A stretch of 64,000 nucleotides of DNA from Basidiobolus meristosporus CBS 931.73 (taxonomy: Eukaryota; Basidiobolomycota; Basidiobolomycetes; Basidiobolales; Basidiobolaceae). The notes beneath the pieces were generated by a model. That model was not told the DNA's origin. It did no database searches and saw nothing but the letters and a program-made list of their open reading frames with translations. The position numbers and the translations under genes are program-made. The DNA is taken from contig MCFE01000081.1 of assembly GCA_002104905.1 (NCBI GenBank), forward strand, positions 1 to 64,000. The letters are read 5' to 3'. Positions 1-10,683 of this stretch are shown one piece after another (the first letter of the stretch is position 1; each line of letters opens with the position of its first letter).

Positions 1-318
1 TCGCATAGGAAGACCAAACATATTGGCACCCGTATATTGGCACCCATTATCATCAACGCAGCTGAAAGAGCTCAGCTTTGGAGGAATAATGCTTCCAGAT
101 GCTATGATTCGGCATTTGCAATAGATAGCGGGACATTTACTTTTGGACTTTCCGAAGACTGTCAGTCCGCCACTCTTGCCTGGTGTCAGGGTGAGAATGC
201 CAGGATAGTTGAATCCCGGACCACCATCCTTAAGACATGGGTTAAGCGTCTTGTCAATATCCCAAGCGTTGGCAGCTATAGCAAGACATCCGAGCAAAGC
301 TGCTAGTTTGAGCACCAT
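1..318 (-). CDS. Small secreted cysteine-containing protein, 3' end outside window
   Basis: Reading the minus strand from an ATG at 318-316 gives 106 codons open to the window edge. The N-terminus (M-V-L-K-L-A-A-L-L-G-C-L-A-I-A-A-N-A-W) is a clear signal peptide with a likely cut after A-N-A. The mature part is rich in Gly, Pro and Lys and holds several cysteines (C-P-A-I-Y-C-K-C cluster, then F-S-C and G-C-Q). A TATA box lies about 70 nt upstream. I do not recognise the family. The protein is probably secreted or cell-wall associated; function is unknown. Partial at the C-terminus because the window ends. Confidence 0.6.
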   Translation of the reverse strand, partial: MVLKLAALLGCLAIAANAWDIDKTLNPCLKDGGPGFNYPGILTLTPGKSGGLTVFGKSKSKCPAIYCKCRIIASGSIIPPKLSSFSCVDDNGCQYTGANMFGLPMR

Positions 319-384
319 GTTGGTTATTTTTAAACGTAAAGCGATGAAAAAACTTGATACACAAAAAAACGAGTTGTACCATTT

Positions 385-392
385 TATTTATA
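385..392 (-). promoter_or_regulatory. TATA box for the small secreted protein
   Basis: Minus-strand TATAAATA about 67 nt upstream of the ATG at 318. Spacing fits a short 5' UTR like those of other genes in the window. Confidence 0.5.
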
Positions 393-1000
393 CCTCTGAC
401 AAGTAGTACTCCTAAGTCAATGGATGAGATGATCGACAGTATATCAGATATTTCATTTGCTGGGAACGTCAAGATTACGTAGGTCAATCATTCTGATGTA
501 CTTCTCACTCCAGCATGTCGGCTCAGATAAGAGAATATTGGTCTTCACAGGTAAATAGGAGCCTGATGATTCATGTAATATGCATGATATGATCTCCTGT
601 GTCACTTTTCTCAGCAGGGACATCCTTTCATGATACATACTACTGTCCTTTTGTTGTAAATCCGTAGACTGTACCGATATTTACCGTTCATGCATATTAC
701 CGCCCTATTATTGCAAGTTTCCAGGGATTACTAGTAGTGATTTGGGTAACTAGAAGATACGAAGGATAGAGTACTTCTATTAAGTAAAGTTTGGGGCCGG
801 AAGTGAGATCATGAAGAATAATTAGGCTGTAATAATGCTTTCATACATAGGATACGTGGACACTTCACTCCCAGTCCAGGCTCTGTATTCACATAAAAGT
901 GCGTGTACCAGACATGTTGACGGAACAATACTACTCACGTCGCTTTATAAGCAATGAAGTACTACTTGGTGAAGCATTGAGAAAGAGAAAGTTGAAACGG
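393..1000. other. Intergenic, no gene seen
   Basis: Between the small secreted gene and the chitinase 3' end. Open frames here are under 65 codons, overlap on both strands and have no recognisable motif. Confidence 0.5.
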
Positions 1001-1006
1001 TTTATT
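1001..1006 (-). terminator. Polyadenylation signal of the chitinase gene
   Basis: Minus-strand AATAAA about 30 nt after the chitinase stop codon. Confidence 0.5.
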
Positions 1007-1036
1007 TCAGTAGACAAGTAAACTGGTGGTAAAGAT

Positions 1037-2648
1037 TTAACAAGCACCCAGATCGGTCCACACATTTTGGCCATTATTTCCGGGAGTATCATTCTGAGTC
1101 CACCATTTGGCCTGCCAGAGATGCCCATTGTACGTTACCTTTTGTGCTCCGTTGTACGCCTGAGATGATTTCCAGGTATCAACTCCGCTGCAGACACCGG
1201 GTGTAGTAGTAGGTGTCGAAGTGGTAGTAGGCTTTGTCACCGAAGAAGTGGTAGTAGGTTTTGTCGCTGAAGAAGTGGTTGGAGGCTTGGTAGCTGAAGC
1301 CGTAGTGGTTACTGTCACAGGGGGTTGAGTGGTATCTGGCTGGCGAACAACCTGGACGGCATTCAAAAGCTCATCATTCGAGTCATTTGTCATATCCCAG
1401 AACATGACCCCCCGTAACCCCTGCTGCTTGGAATATTCGGCCTTAACCTTTAACGACTGTGGATCATCGTAAGATATGTACATCTTATTGCTAGAGCCGA
1501 ATAACCAAGGAGTCTGCGTTACATTATCCCAGTAACGATTCCAGCCGTTGATGGGGCTGGACGGCCCGTTCTTGAGAATTTCACTGCGAAGGTACTTCCA
1601 AGCCCAAAGTCCACCATAGACGGACCCTTCATTACAAAACGCATTTGGCTCGTTGGAGTCTGATGGGTCCCCTTTAGGCACGGTTGGTGACTTGGAAACG
1701 TACTGGTTGGATGGGTTCGAGTTCATGTCCACAGTAGCGGTCAGCGATCTGCCATAGAATGGCAGACCCATTACCAACTTGTTGGCCGGCCACTTGGCAT
1801 TCAACCAGGCCTTGGATGCTTGACGGAATGAAAATGGGTCTCCACCTTTGGTGTCGTAGTCAAATGGAGCATTTGGACCAGTTGTAGCAGACCAGCCGCC
1901 ATTGATGTCATATGCCATAACGTTGATAAAGTCAAAATAGGGGACGAATGCTGAAACATCCTTGAGCGGATTGCCACCAGGCCCGTCAAACGGCTGAACC
2001 CTCACAGCCGCAGTTATTAGCTTGTGCTCGGTAGGGAACTCCTTGTCAAGCGCAGCACGTAGTTCTTTTAGCAGGGTCAGGTAATTCGCAGTATCTGCTG
2101 CATCATAAACATTGCACACTGCTCCCTCTCTTGCAGGATACTCCCAATCAATATCAATTCCATCCAAGTCCCATCCGTCAGGGGTCTGCCTTCAGGTTTT
2201 GTATTTTTGCGGACAAAAACGAGAGCATTATTGATGAATTTCTGACGAAGCAACGGGTCGCGAACTACCAGCGAGAACGTCTGACTTCCAGTCCAGCCAC
2301 CGAGGGAAATCTGCACTTTGACCCCTTTGGGGGTAGCAAGTTGCTTCAGTTGGCGAATGGCGGTACCGTCATAATCCGGGTCGATGAAGATGTTGGTTGG
2401 GTCGTCTTTCTTCGTCAGAACACCGAAGCCTTGAAAAAGATTAGTGTTTTGAAATGGCAATCACTCTCCGGACTAATAGACTTACCGTAGTTGATGTGAG
2501 TGACCTTGTCATAGCTGAGCTGGCTAGGTTGCACATTTCCCCAAGGAACGTAATATCCCACGATCACTTTGTCATCGGCAGCTAGCGCTGACGGGGAAAG
2601 TACGATGGCAACGGAGAGGGCGGAAAGAAGAAATTGAGTAAACTTCAT
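1037..2648 (-). CDS. Secreted GH18 chitinase with C-terminal chitin-binding module (one intron, one apparent frameshift)
   Basis: Hydrolyses beta-1,4 GlcNAc bonds in chitin outside the cell. Exon 1 is 2648-2486, the intron 2485-2430 (56 nt, GTAAGT...CTAAT...AAG), then exon 2 from 2429. A signal peptide covers about residues 1-23. The GH18 barrel follows, with the S-L-G-G-W strand and the catalytic D-G-I-D-I-D-W-E motif (acid Glu near residue 151), then M-A-Y-D and V-M-F-W-D. A Thr/Pro-rich linker with three K-P-T-T-T-S-type repeats leads to a C-terminal CBM5/12-like module of about 50 residues (W-K-S-S-Q-A-Y, W-Q-A-K-W-W). The frame changes at a run of four bases, 2181-2184: one missing base would join the two halves and give about 518 residues. 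This is either a sequencing error, a programmed shift or a broken gene; an intron is unlikely because only about 35 nt would be available. Strong family match otherwise. Confidence 0.85.
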
Positions 2649-2681
2649 GCTGTTGTTGTTTTTTTCTAAAGCGTAGATGGA

Positions 2682-2689
2682 CTCTTATA
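2682..2689 (-). promoter_or_regulatory. TATA box of the chitinase gene
   Basis: Minus-strand TATAAGAG 34 nt upstream of the ATG at 2648; implies a very short 5' UTR. Confidence 0.45.
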
Positions 2690-4303
2690 CCTTCGGATGA
2701 GGTGAGGATACAGGAAATAGCTGGCAAGAAGCAAGTATACCAGCTGTTAATTATTCCAAATAAAGGAGAGCTCTGATGATGGTATGTACTAAAGATACTC
2801 TCTCTATTTCAGCACCTTCTCCAGTTCAAAACAAGCAGATGGACCTTAATATTTAACATGTTTGGACACGAGGGAACCAGATTCTCCCACCAGTGAGATA
2901 TAAATGCACATCCCTCCTTGAGCTACTAACCGCACCACATCCCAACTTTGCCTTTGAATAGTTTACTTTACAGGTTGTAACTAAGTGTCACCTTATTTAC
3001 ATAAATAAGTCAAGGATCATAGCAAAACGAAGTGGCTTACTTGATTTTGAACTCGTTTTTCGCAAAGGAGTTAAACCAAACAAGGACTACCACATCGCCA
3101 GTTAACTTTACCTAGAGTGTCAAGATCACGACACTCACACTGAGCCAGAATGGGGTAGTCCATATATAGCTAAATTTGGCACTCACGCTAGCTTTGCTGT
3201 AGGACAGTGAATGCAATTTGGACATAAAAGCGGCGTTAGATTCATTTAGATTACATGGTTGGCCAATGTAAGTTAGCTGCAAGGCTCGGTAACTTACTCA
3301 AGTCCTCGATAGCCTGCATAATAGGCATGATGCGTATAGATTTGACTACACGGTTGTTGCAAGTAATAATACAATAAGAATTATCCAATGTCGATCAAAA
3401 ATTATAATCAATGGATTCACTTCAATCTGGTGACGTTGCTTCAGAAATAAATTAGATGTTTCCTCCTGATAAACCCCAACACATTCTATTTGTTTCAACA
3501 AGTGATGGATATTGCAGCTGGCCGTTCTTATTGAAACGCTACCTGAGAGCAATGTTTCGAAATACGTGATTGAAATCGTAGCAGAAGAAGTCAAGCCACC
3601 TTATGAATGTATTACATAAGATGATTCATGCTGCCCAAAATGAGCTTCGCCACATATACCAGAAAATCCCGGGAAATTACGGAGATATATTTATCCAAGA
3701 TCATCTAAAAGAGTCCTCAGATATAGCGTACATCTTTCCAATGACCTTCACCGTGTGGTACCTCAGTTAATTATAAAGCAGGTGTACACCACACTCGAGT
3801 AACAGCGACCAAGCGATTGGCGTACCTCGGGACGATCCCCTGTCAAGAAGTACGTGTGTAGAGGAACTAAGGTGCATATAAAGTGAGCTAGATATTATGC
3901 TGTATAAGAGACACCCGGGATAGGCGTTGAACGAATTGCATACTACACAAAAAATGTATGGAGATCAAAATGATGGGTGTGAATTTTCGCATGCATGTTA
4001 AATTAATGTGACACTTGGCTCCAACTTACTCGCATTCATAGCCACTAGAGTGATTGAGCATAGCAATGATCGCCATTGCAGTATGACCTTCCTTCAAATG
4101 GTGGCTATAACCTGTATCATGCCTACTCATATTGCTGCTGAATCAGATTTGAAAGTTGCTCTGCACCACAGTGTTGGGCATCTAAATGCTACTTTCACGA
4201 CAGATATATCCAGGATGTGATTGCGGAAGGCCAGGTACCGTAACCCAATATTGAACAGAGTGTTGGGGTGGGGATTACCATGAAGTGCGTGCTGGGCAGT
4301 AGC
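2690..4303. other. Intergenic region, no gene supported
   Basis: About 1.6 kb. The frames of 60-82 codons inside it (for example 3346-3594 minus and 4008-4220 plus) have no signal peptide, motif or family likeness. It should hold the upstream control regions of the chitinase and of the secreted gene at 4346. Confidence 0.5.
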
Positions 4304-4310
4304 TATAAAT
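4304..4310 (+). promoter_or_regulatory. TATA box of the first crystallin-like secreted gene
   Basis: TATAAAT 36 nt before the ATG at 4346, which supports that ATG over an upstream GTG in the same frame. Confidence 0.55.
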
Positions 4311-4345
4311 AATGGTGTGAAACGAAAGTGCAAGAACATCCACAA

Positions 4346-4675
4346 ATGCGTTTCTCAATTGCCGCCATCACCTCTCTCTTTGCTGCTGCTTCATTGACTC
4401 AAGCGGTCGAATTCGAGGCTTGTATCAACTCCAACGGTGTGAACTGCTCTGTTCGTAGGTGCCCCGTCAACGAATGCTGCAACTTCCAACCAGATTTGAA
4501 AAACAATATGGCAAGTGGCAGGGTCCGTGCGCTGGTTAATTGCGTGATATTCTACAACTCCAACTGCCAAGGAAACTACTGGATTCTGGACCATAGAGAC
4601 GACGGCAAATTCACCAATCTACCCAGCTGGATCAAGAATAATAATGCGGCTGTGCGTTGCGAAGACGGAATGTGA
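4346..4675 (+). CDS. Small secreted cysteine-rich protein, paralogue 1 (possible beta/gamma-crystallin fold)
   Basis: 109 residues. A signal peptide covers about residues 1-20 (M-R-F-S-I-A-A-I... T-Q-A). The mature protein carries eight cysteines, including V-N-C-S-x-R-x-C and N-E-C-C-N-F-Q. The second half has the pattern F-Y-N-S-N-C-Q-G...N-L-P-x-x-I-K-N-N-N-A-A-V-R-C, which resembles a crystallin Greek-key motif (aromatic pair, Gly, then N-L and a terminal N-x-(A/S)-S-V-R strand). It is paralogous to the gene at 5163, with the same cysteine layout apart from one pair lost here. It is probably an extracellular disulfide-bonded protein; the fold is inferred and the function is unknown. The stop codon lies inside the first unit of a tandem repeat (4671-4873). 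Confidence 0.75.
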   Translation: MRFSIAAITSLFAAASLTQAVEFEACINSNGVNCSVRRCPVNECCNFQPDLKNNMASGRVRALVNCVIFYNSNCQGNYWILDHRDDGKFTNLPSWIKNNNAAVRCEDGM

Positions 4676-4873
4676 TAGAGATGGAGATAAATTATGAGCT
4701 AAATCCATGCGAAATAAATGATCGTAAACTTTAAGTCGAACAAAGCCCCAATTTGGATTTAGTAACTGTGATAGAGATAGAGATGAACTATAAGCTAAAT
4801 TGAAATCCATGCGAAATAAATGACCGTAAACTTCAAGTCGAACAAAACCACTCCCCAATTGGGATTTAGTAAC
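4671..4873 (+). repeat. Imperfect tandem duplication of the gene's 3' end
   Basis: Two units, 4671-4766 (96 nt) and 4767-4873 (107 nt). Both start with TGTGATAGAGAT, both contain a GAAATAAATGA poly(A)-like signal, and both end with GGATTTAGTAAC. Unit 1 includes the stop codon of the secreted protein gene. The second unit has small insertions. The result is two successive polyadenylation signals. Confidence 0.75.
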
Positions 4874-5107
4874 GAGGTAGTGGCATCGTACTACAATAGC
4901 CTGATAAAGACCTCTTGGTATGTAACATTGCACATTACAACTCAATCACTATAACAATCCTGGCAACGATCGTCCAATATGAAGTATGTCACTGTGTGAG
5001 CGTATATCCAATATATGAGCGGTCAGAGTAGGGTGTAGTAATTTATAAACATTAATATTCCTTAAATAAAGCCAAACTAGAGAGCATCTTGTCAAGTTGG
5101 CTTTTTG

Positions 5108-5115
5108 TATAAAAA
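5108..5115 (+). promoter_or_regulatory. TATA box of the second crystallin-like gene
   Basis: TATAAAAA 55 nt before the ATG at 5163. Confidence 0.55.
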
Positions 5116-5162
5116 GGAGAGCTCCCCTTCGGGGTGATTCATCAAATCCTTTGCTCGGTACA

Positions 5163-5477
5163 ATGCGCCCCTTTGCACTCGCTACCATCGCTCTCTTAGC
5201 CGTCGTCTCTACCGTTCAAGCTGGCTCTTTCTACGCCTGTGTCAACTCTGGTGGTGGTAACTGCAGTGAACGTCAATGTAGCAAGGGCAACTGCTGCAAC
5301 TTCCAGGCAGATATGAAAAATAACATGGCCAGTGGCTGCGCCGCCAGCCATTTGGGCTGCACTATTTACTACAACTCCAATTGCCAAGGGGCATCATTTT
5401 TACTGGATAACCAATGCTTCCAAAATCTTCCGGCCTTCATTAAAAACAATAATGCCTCTGTCAGATGCAACTTTTAA
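5163..5477 (+). CDS. Small secreted cysteine-rich protein, paralogue 2 (possible beta/gamma-crystallin fold)
   Basis: 104 residues. The open frame extends upstream to 5097, but the ATG at 5163 lies 55 nt after a TATA box and begins a good signal peptide (M-R-P-F-A-L-A-T-I...V-Q-A), so it is the likely start. Ten cysteines occur in the mature part, in the order C-V-N, N-C-S-E-R-Q-C, G-N-C-C-N-F, S-G-C, L-G-C, N-C-Q-G, Q-C-F-Q and R-C. The C-terminal I-Y-Y-N-S-N-C-Q-G...N-L-P...N-N-N-A-S-V-R-C stretch is the crystallin-like part. It is in tandem with the paralogue at 4346, about 490 nt away. Likely secreted; function unknown. Confidence 0.78.
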   Translation: MRPFALATIALLAVVSTVQAGSFYACVNSGGGNCSERQCSKGNCCNFQADMKNNMASGCAASHLGCTIYYNSNCQGASFLLDNQCFQNLPAFIKNNNASVRCNF

Positions 5478-5479
5478 AC

Positions 5480-5485
5480 AATAAA
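5480..5485 (+). terminator. Polyadenylation signal
   Basis: AATAAA three bases after the stop codon of the gene at 5163. Confidence 0.45.
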
Positions 5486-7428
5486 CTCATCCATGTGCAC
5501 CATCGCCAACGTTCACCTTGTGGGTCCTAATTCGATTAGGAACCGATCATCATGCCAGTGATTCAGTAAAAGCAGGGTTATATAGGGCAATCGCTCCGAC
5601 TGCAGCCATTTCGGAAAGATCCATGTTGATCATGAGTTGCTAAGCATAAGAGCCAAAACAATGAACCTGATGATCAGCATCTTCTTGGTTCCAACCTCTG
5701 CATGCTACCTTGATCCTGTAGAGGCCTCAATGATTGAGCTGCCGGATTGTCAGTGAAAGTAGGAATGTAGCCTGTGTTTCGAATATATACCTGTGTGTAG
5801 TATAACCAGCGCTTTGAATACCCTCCACCAATACAAAATAGAACTGGGACCTAGTAAGGTGCGTAGAGATCACACAACACCAACAAGGATTGTAGAAATT
5901 TCAGCAAGCTACTCTGATAGGTACCAATAATTGTAGAACTACCAAATGCTGGGGAGCTTTATTAACGCAATATTATCTTTGGTCCTAAGAAATCCTCTCC
6001 GGGTAATTCTAATATTATAATTATAATCAACAGGCTAAACAATATTGTTTTCGATTTAGTAGTAAGTTTAGATAATTCCGGAATACCACACTACTGGAAT
6101 AGCTTAGCATGGCGATTTGATGCTTGCAGGATTTATAATGGAGGTTGATGTTTATACAGCATCGTCACGATCGCTTTGCATCACCCCCCTCTCATTTCTG
6201 TTGCGCTAAACACTAATGGTAAAATTACAATCGCCTGCCATCTTGATATCAATGAGGCCGCCTTATTACAGCTTCCAGTACGAACGAAGCCTCGAGCATT
6301 AAGTAGCAAGTCGACACTCGCCAGAAAATGATTTTCATACCCGACCAAAGTCGACTATATTACCCAATAAGAGCAGATCTCTAAGCTTTATAACTTCCGG
6401 CTCATTTACACGGATTCCCAAGTCTAGGTGCATGGTTTGGAAATCTATGGTACGGAGAAACGGGTATTATGATGTGGTTTGTATGCAGTATTGTGAAAGG
6501 TAGCTCCTTTTCAGAGATGAACTCCAATGGAAGGTAGCAATTCGCATCCGCAGGATCTCTAGACGATCAAGGTAATGATTCACGAGCAGCATGTACGCTA
6601 TGTTTCTCATGAATCAGCCCCTGTGTTCTGGGAAGGAGCATTGGATAAGTTGGGAAGAGTGGAAATATACGCATTCATCCGAAACATGGAACATGTGTTC
6701 TTCCGGCAGATGTTGCAATGCATTTTTTTAAGGTTTAATGAGTGGTGGATCTTAGTTCTGGCATGGCGCATGCATACATTCATTGGCGTAGGTAGAAATT
6801 TCCTTGGCTTTTGCATCTTCTGCACAAGCAACCAAATCTCAGTATGTGCTTGCTGAGCAGAATGGGACTTCTTTCAAGCGCTTTCATGTGGTGGAAATGG
6901 GGGAAAGTAGACATGAGTATTAACAAGATTAGTGGTATTCAATAGGGGTCAGAGGGAAGTACGATTCGATCGCATTTGATTTGTTGAGCTCACAACACTC
7001 GACTATAAGGCTAGCCTTGTGTGTAACCACTTGTTCTACACCAAATATTGTTCTTCATCTATCCCATTGGCATCTCGCGCCCAACAACCAGAATGTGCAC
7101 CTGGTCATTGTGAAGGAGATTGCCTAACCAGTTGCCTTACATTAGCCTGAATACATATACATTTAATTGCTGGTGAGACAAGAACGGATGAGTCGAGAGA
7201 GATCCCAATTCTCCCTAATATCTCTGTCAACCTCACTCTATGTATGGAAGTTGGGGTACATTAGAATGGAAATTTTGCTATATATGTGTATATATTGTGT
7301 ATATATTATATCTGAACATAGTACCGAATTAATGAAAAAGCCTGGATCAAACAGGCTTCGGTCTTGGATCTGATCTGATCCACGTCTCGCGCTTTGACAC
7401 ATCTCGCCACCTAACACCCTCAAAATGA
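5486..7428. other. Intergenic region, no gene supported
   Basis: About 1.9 kb, AT-rich in places (5930-6080). The 93-codon frame at 6575-6856 and its antisense have no motif. The right end is the promoter region of the homeobox gene. Confidence 0.5.
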
Positions 7429-7435
7429 TATAAAG
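7429..7435 (+). promoter_or_regulatory. TATA box of the homeobox gene
   Basis: TATAAAG, 76 nt upstream of the ATG at 7505. Confidence 0.5.
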
Positions 7436-7504
7436 GATCCACCCACAGCGCCAATTTTCTGTTAATCGATTTCTTTCAGCACCCAACCCAAGCTTTCTTT
7501 GCAT

Positions 7505-8638
7505 ATGGATCCCCATTCTCATTACTATCGACTTGGGCAGCATGCTGAGGCATTTCCAGGGATGGCCCCACACTATATATCCAACTCACATATACAGTCT
7601 TCGCCTTGCTTACCAGGTACGTTTAGATTTCTCTACAGAGAATTAAATGGCAGTCAACTCATCCTTTGGTATTTTCTAGACAAAGAAATCAAGGTGGAAC
7701 AGACAAGCCCATATAGATATGAGCCATATTCAAAGTCTCCCAACAAATGTAGCTCCACATCCACCGCAGCCGATAACAGCTCCAAGATAGATTTGAGAAT
7801 CAACGAGCCTTCCTACTATAGAGACTACTGCAATAAACGCCATGAATATCAGTCACCAGAGATGGACTCGCAACTACAAACGGCGATACAGTCAATATTG
7901 ACCGAATTTGAGTCCAAGAAAATATTCACCGCCTCTGGGACCACACCGACAGCCAAAAGAAAAAGGGCAAACAACGAGCAACTTCGGATTCTCAAACAGG
8001 TGTTTGAATACACCTTTTTTCCGTCCACAGAATTGCGAAATGAGCTGGCCAGAGTTTTGGAGATGACACCTCGAGCTGTGCAGGTGTGGTTTCAAAACAA
8101 ACGGCAATCTTGGAAATCATCCAAAGGGAAGTTTTCGAATGGGAAAAGGAGCACCTCACCTGCTGTGAACCCTTTAAAAAACCCCCCTCCTTCCGAATAT
8201 ACGCCGCCCGTGCTAGACTTACCCATTCGTAACTCGGCGCTGACTATGATGCCACCAACAACCAAAGTTCACAACGGTCACTTGTACAAGTCGACAGTGG
8301 ACAATGAGCTTCTAAACAGAACTGATCCATACCCATCGCCTGCAATGACAGAGCCCAGGTTTGCTCTTCGGGAATCATACTTTGAACCCTTGGCTCCATT
8401 CCACACACTTCACCCCCCGAGCCAGCAACAGCCCCCGAAAAGAAATCCATTGCTTGGCCACGACAACAAATTACCATCTTTGCTAGAAATGGGAATATCC
8501 TCACAGGGAAATTCACACCAAAATCCTCCACATGACATTCGGGTTCCCCCACCTGTAGAAAGCCGTGGATTCCTGTACACAGAGCAGCGCAACCAATTAT
8601 CTACTCTACCTGCACCTTATTCAAACACAAGATTTTGA
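7505..8638 (+). CDS. Homeodomain transcription factor
   Basis: DNA-binding regulator, presumed nuclear. The start is the ATG at 7505; a TTG two codons upstream is not needed. The homeodomain is encoded at about 7954-8130: a basic K-R-K-R entry, helix 1 (N-E-Q-L-R-I-L-K-Q-V-F-E), helix 2 (E-L-R-N-E-L-A-R-V-L) and a recognition helix V-Q-V-W-F-Q-N-K-R with the invariant Trp, Phe and Asn. The Gln at the position 50 equivalent is usual for this class. The rest is Pro-, Ser- and Asn-rich and probably disordered. A GT-AG intron of 63 nt is likely at 7617-7679 (GTACGT...TTTTCTAG). It keeps frame and has no stop, so both spliced (356 residues) and unspliced (377 residues) forms would translate. The target genes cannot be told from sequence. 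Confidence 0.85.
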   Translation: MDPHSHYYRLGQHAEAFPGMAPHYISNSHIQSSPCLPGTFRFLYRELNGSQLILWYFLDKEIKVEQTSPYRYEPYSKSPNKCSSTSTAADNSSKIDLRINEPSYYRDYCNKRHEYQSPEMDSQLQTAIQSILTEFESKKIFTASGTTPTAKRKRANNEQLRILKQVFEYTFFPSTELRNELARVLEMTPRAVQVWFQNKRQSWKSSKGKFSNGKRSTSPAVNPLKNPPPSEYTPPVLDLPIRNSALTMMPPTTKVHNGHLYKSTVDNELLNRTDPYPSPAMTEPRFALRESYFEPLAPFHTLHPPSQQQPPKRNPLLGHDNKLPSLLEMGISSQGNSHQNPPHDIRVPPPVESRGFLYTEQRNQLSTLPAPYSNTRF

Positions 8639-10683
8639 ATATGGTTGACTCCCTTAGGCATCCTTCAATTTAGCTGATCTTGTACAATAGCCGCATCATG
8701 TAAACTTAATTGACCTCTTAATAATAACCTTTAGAACACAGCATATTTACAAATATGAGATTGTCACAGGCGTATTCAGCCCTCTCCAGGTCTGACCTTA
8801 CCGGAATCCACTGACACCGAGATTGTTGAGTGGTGGTGGGATGTAATAGTGAACCAAGACATCTGTAACCGTCGTGAATGCATGGATTTCCATCCTACCA
8901 ATCAGTGTTCTATCAGGATTGGTAGATAGATTGTGATCTATATGTATGCGAAACAGCTTGGACCAATCATGACACGCGCATGATTAAAATTCATTCGGCT
9001 TGATTAATGATTCAGACAAGCTTAATTTAAGTCTGAGGGGGGGAGCAGGCAGGCATCGTTTTGGGCGAAAACCTATCTGAAGATCCGTAAATCAACCCCG
9101 TTCACATCAAGATCCAGTGATAAGCTTAACGCAGGGGAAATATCGCTAAGCCTCACATAAATTCACCACTCTGAATATCTCCGATCCGATCTGAGCCTCA
9201 GATGAGATCTAGCGGTGCTACTTGGGAATCGTATTGCAAGTGAGCCAGGTTGCCAACTCCCGCATCAACGGCCTAACCTAATCCCTTGCACCGACTTCCA
9301 AGGTCACATATCCCATTGGTGTTGATTGATTGGAATGGGAACAATGTACATCCCGAAACCTTATGAGTTACCGAATTTATCAACGTAGTGGAGCACTGAT
9401 AAAGGTATCGCAACTCTAATCCAACTGATGTCATACCTGATGAATTTGTACCCATTTCAGTGGGATAGATGAAACGTATCATTTGAGCATATGGAATTCT
9501 ATCTAGCCCAGCCACTTCAAGCCCGTTGCACATTTGCCGAACAGGTTGTAGCTATTATGGATCCCGTTTTGTGCCAGTGCACAAGGCAATCATTGTAGCG
9601 TACCATCACCCGTAGGATGACTTGGCGTAAACTGGCTACCATGACTTATTTGAGGGCCACCATCTCTTTGTCTCAAAGCAATAGTGCTTTAAGTGGACTC
9701 CGTTCATGTTTGAGTCGTCACCCTTCATTGGCTCCAAACAAACGGTAGGCTATTCCCACCGCCATTTCTGGACCAATCCAGTCCATGCTGATGGGTGCAC
9801 ACTGGGCGAAATCAATATTGAAATTAATATTACACATCCCCCTTTTCTCTTCTTGATATAGGGAACTACACTTGATCAGATCTTGGGGAAAAGGGGCCAT
9901 CGCTACTTGTACGAACATCGAATCTCTCTGGGAGGATACAGATCCCAGGTTGTACACGTTTCTATTTGAGGGATTTCTTCCCAGCCCGCCCCAACTTTCC
10001 CTGAACCATCAATCGAGGGCAACCTAAGAGTTTGCAATGTAGGTTGTGTTCGAGGTTGGAAGCGGGTCTAGACTTGGTGACGGTGGCCTCCCATTGTGAT
10101 GCAGGATAATCCAGATGCTGTGTCATCGATGGTCTGAACCCCCTGTGAAAAGAACACCATTTTAGGATCGGTAGCTTCCAAGGTGTGGTCAAACCGACGA
10201 AATGATGGATTGATGGAAGGTGGATATGGCGTATTGCTTTGGATCCTTCTGCTTCACCGGAGATGTCTCATCGTGGGGAGGAGCGACCATCACATTCCAA
10301 CCGTCATCTCATTGTTTGTTTTGGCACTCTTTCCATTAGAGGTAAACGTATATCCAGCGTACGACGTCGTCACGTGAACTCGATCAATTTCAGAGAAAAT
10401 GAACGGAATCATCGAACAAATCCCAAATCCCAAATTTTTCTGGCCGCTATAAAGCAACTGTGATCACGTCCTCCAAAACTCAGCCATCGCAGATTTACTT
10501 ATCTCCCTTCAAGAGTTTTCATGATGATTGAGGGGCCATTTATTCTGCGTAAATCAATTTCACGTTGATTCGCTAACACTGGTGAGATCCCTCTTCAAGG
10601 AACGATGACCAGAGTTTGATAGTAACCTCGTGACATTTCTATTCCATCTTGGAATGCATTTTACCTTCTAAGTTTGAATACTT
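8639..10683. other. Intergenic region, no gene supported
   Basis: About 2 kb between the homeobox 3' end and the PAS gene 3' end. The frames present are under 90 codons and unconvincing. A TATAAAG at 10450 is followed only by a 15-codon frame (ATG at 10521). An E-box CACGTG lies at about 10371. Confidence 0.5.

Noticed and set aside
6575-6856. A 93-codon plus-strand frame
   Set aside because: No motif, no promoter signal, and an equal-size frame lies antisense.
10445-10570. TATA box and ATG for a possible small gene
   Set aside because: The frame is 15 codons, and no downstream exon with a motif was found.
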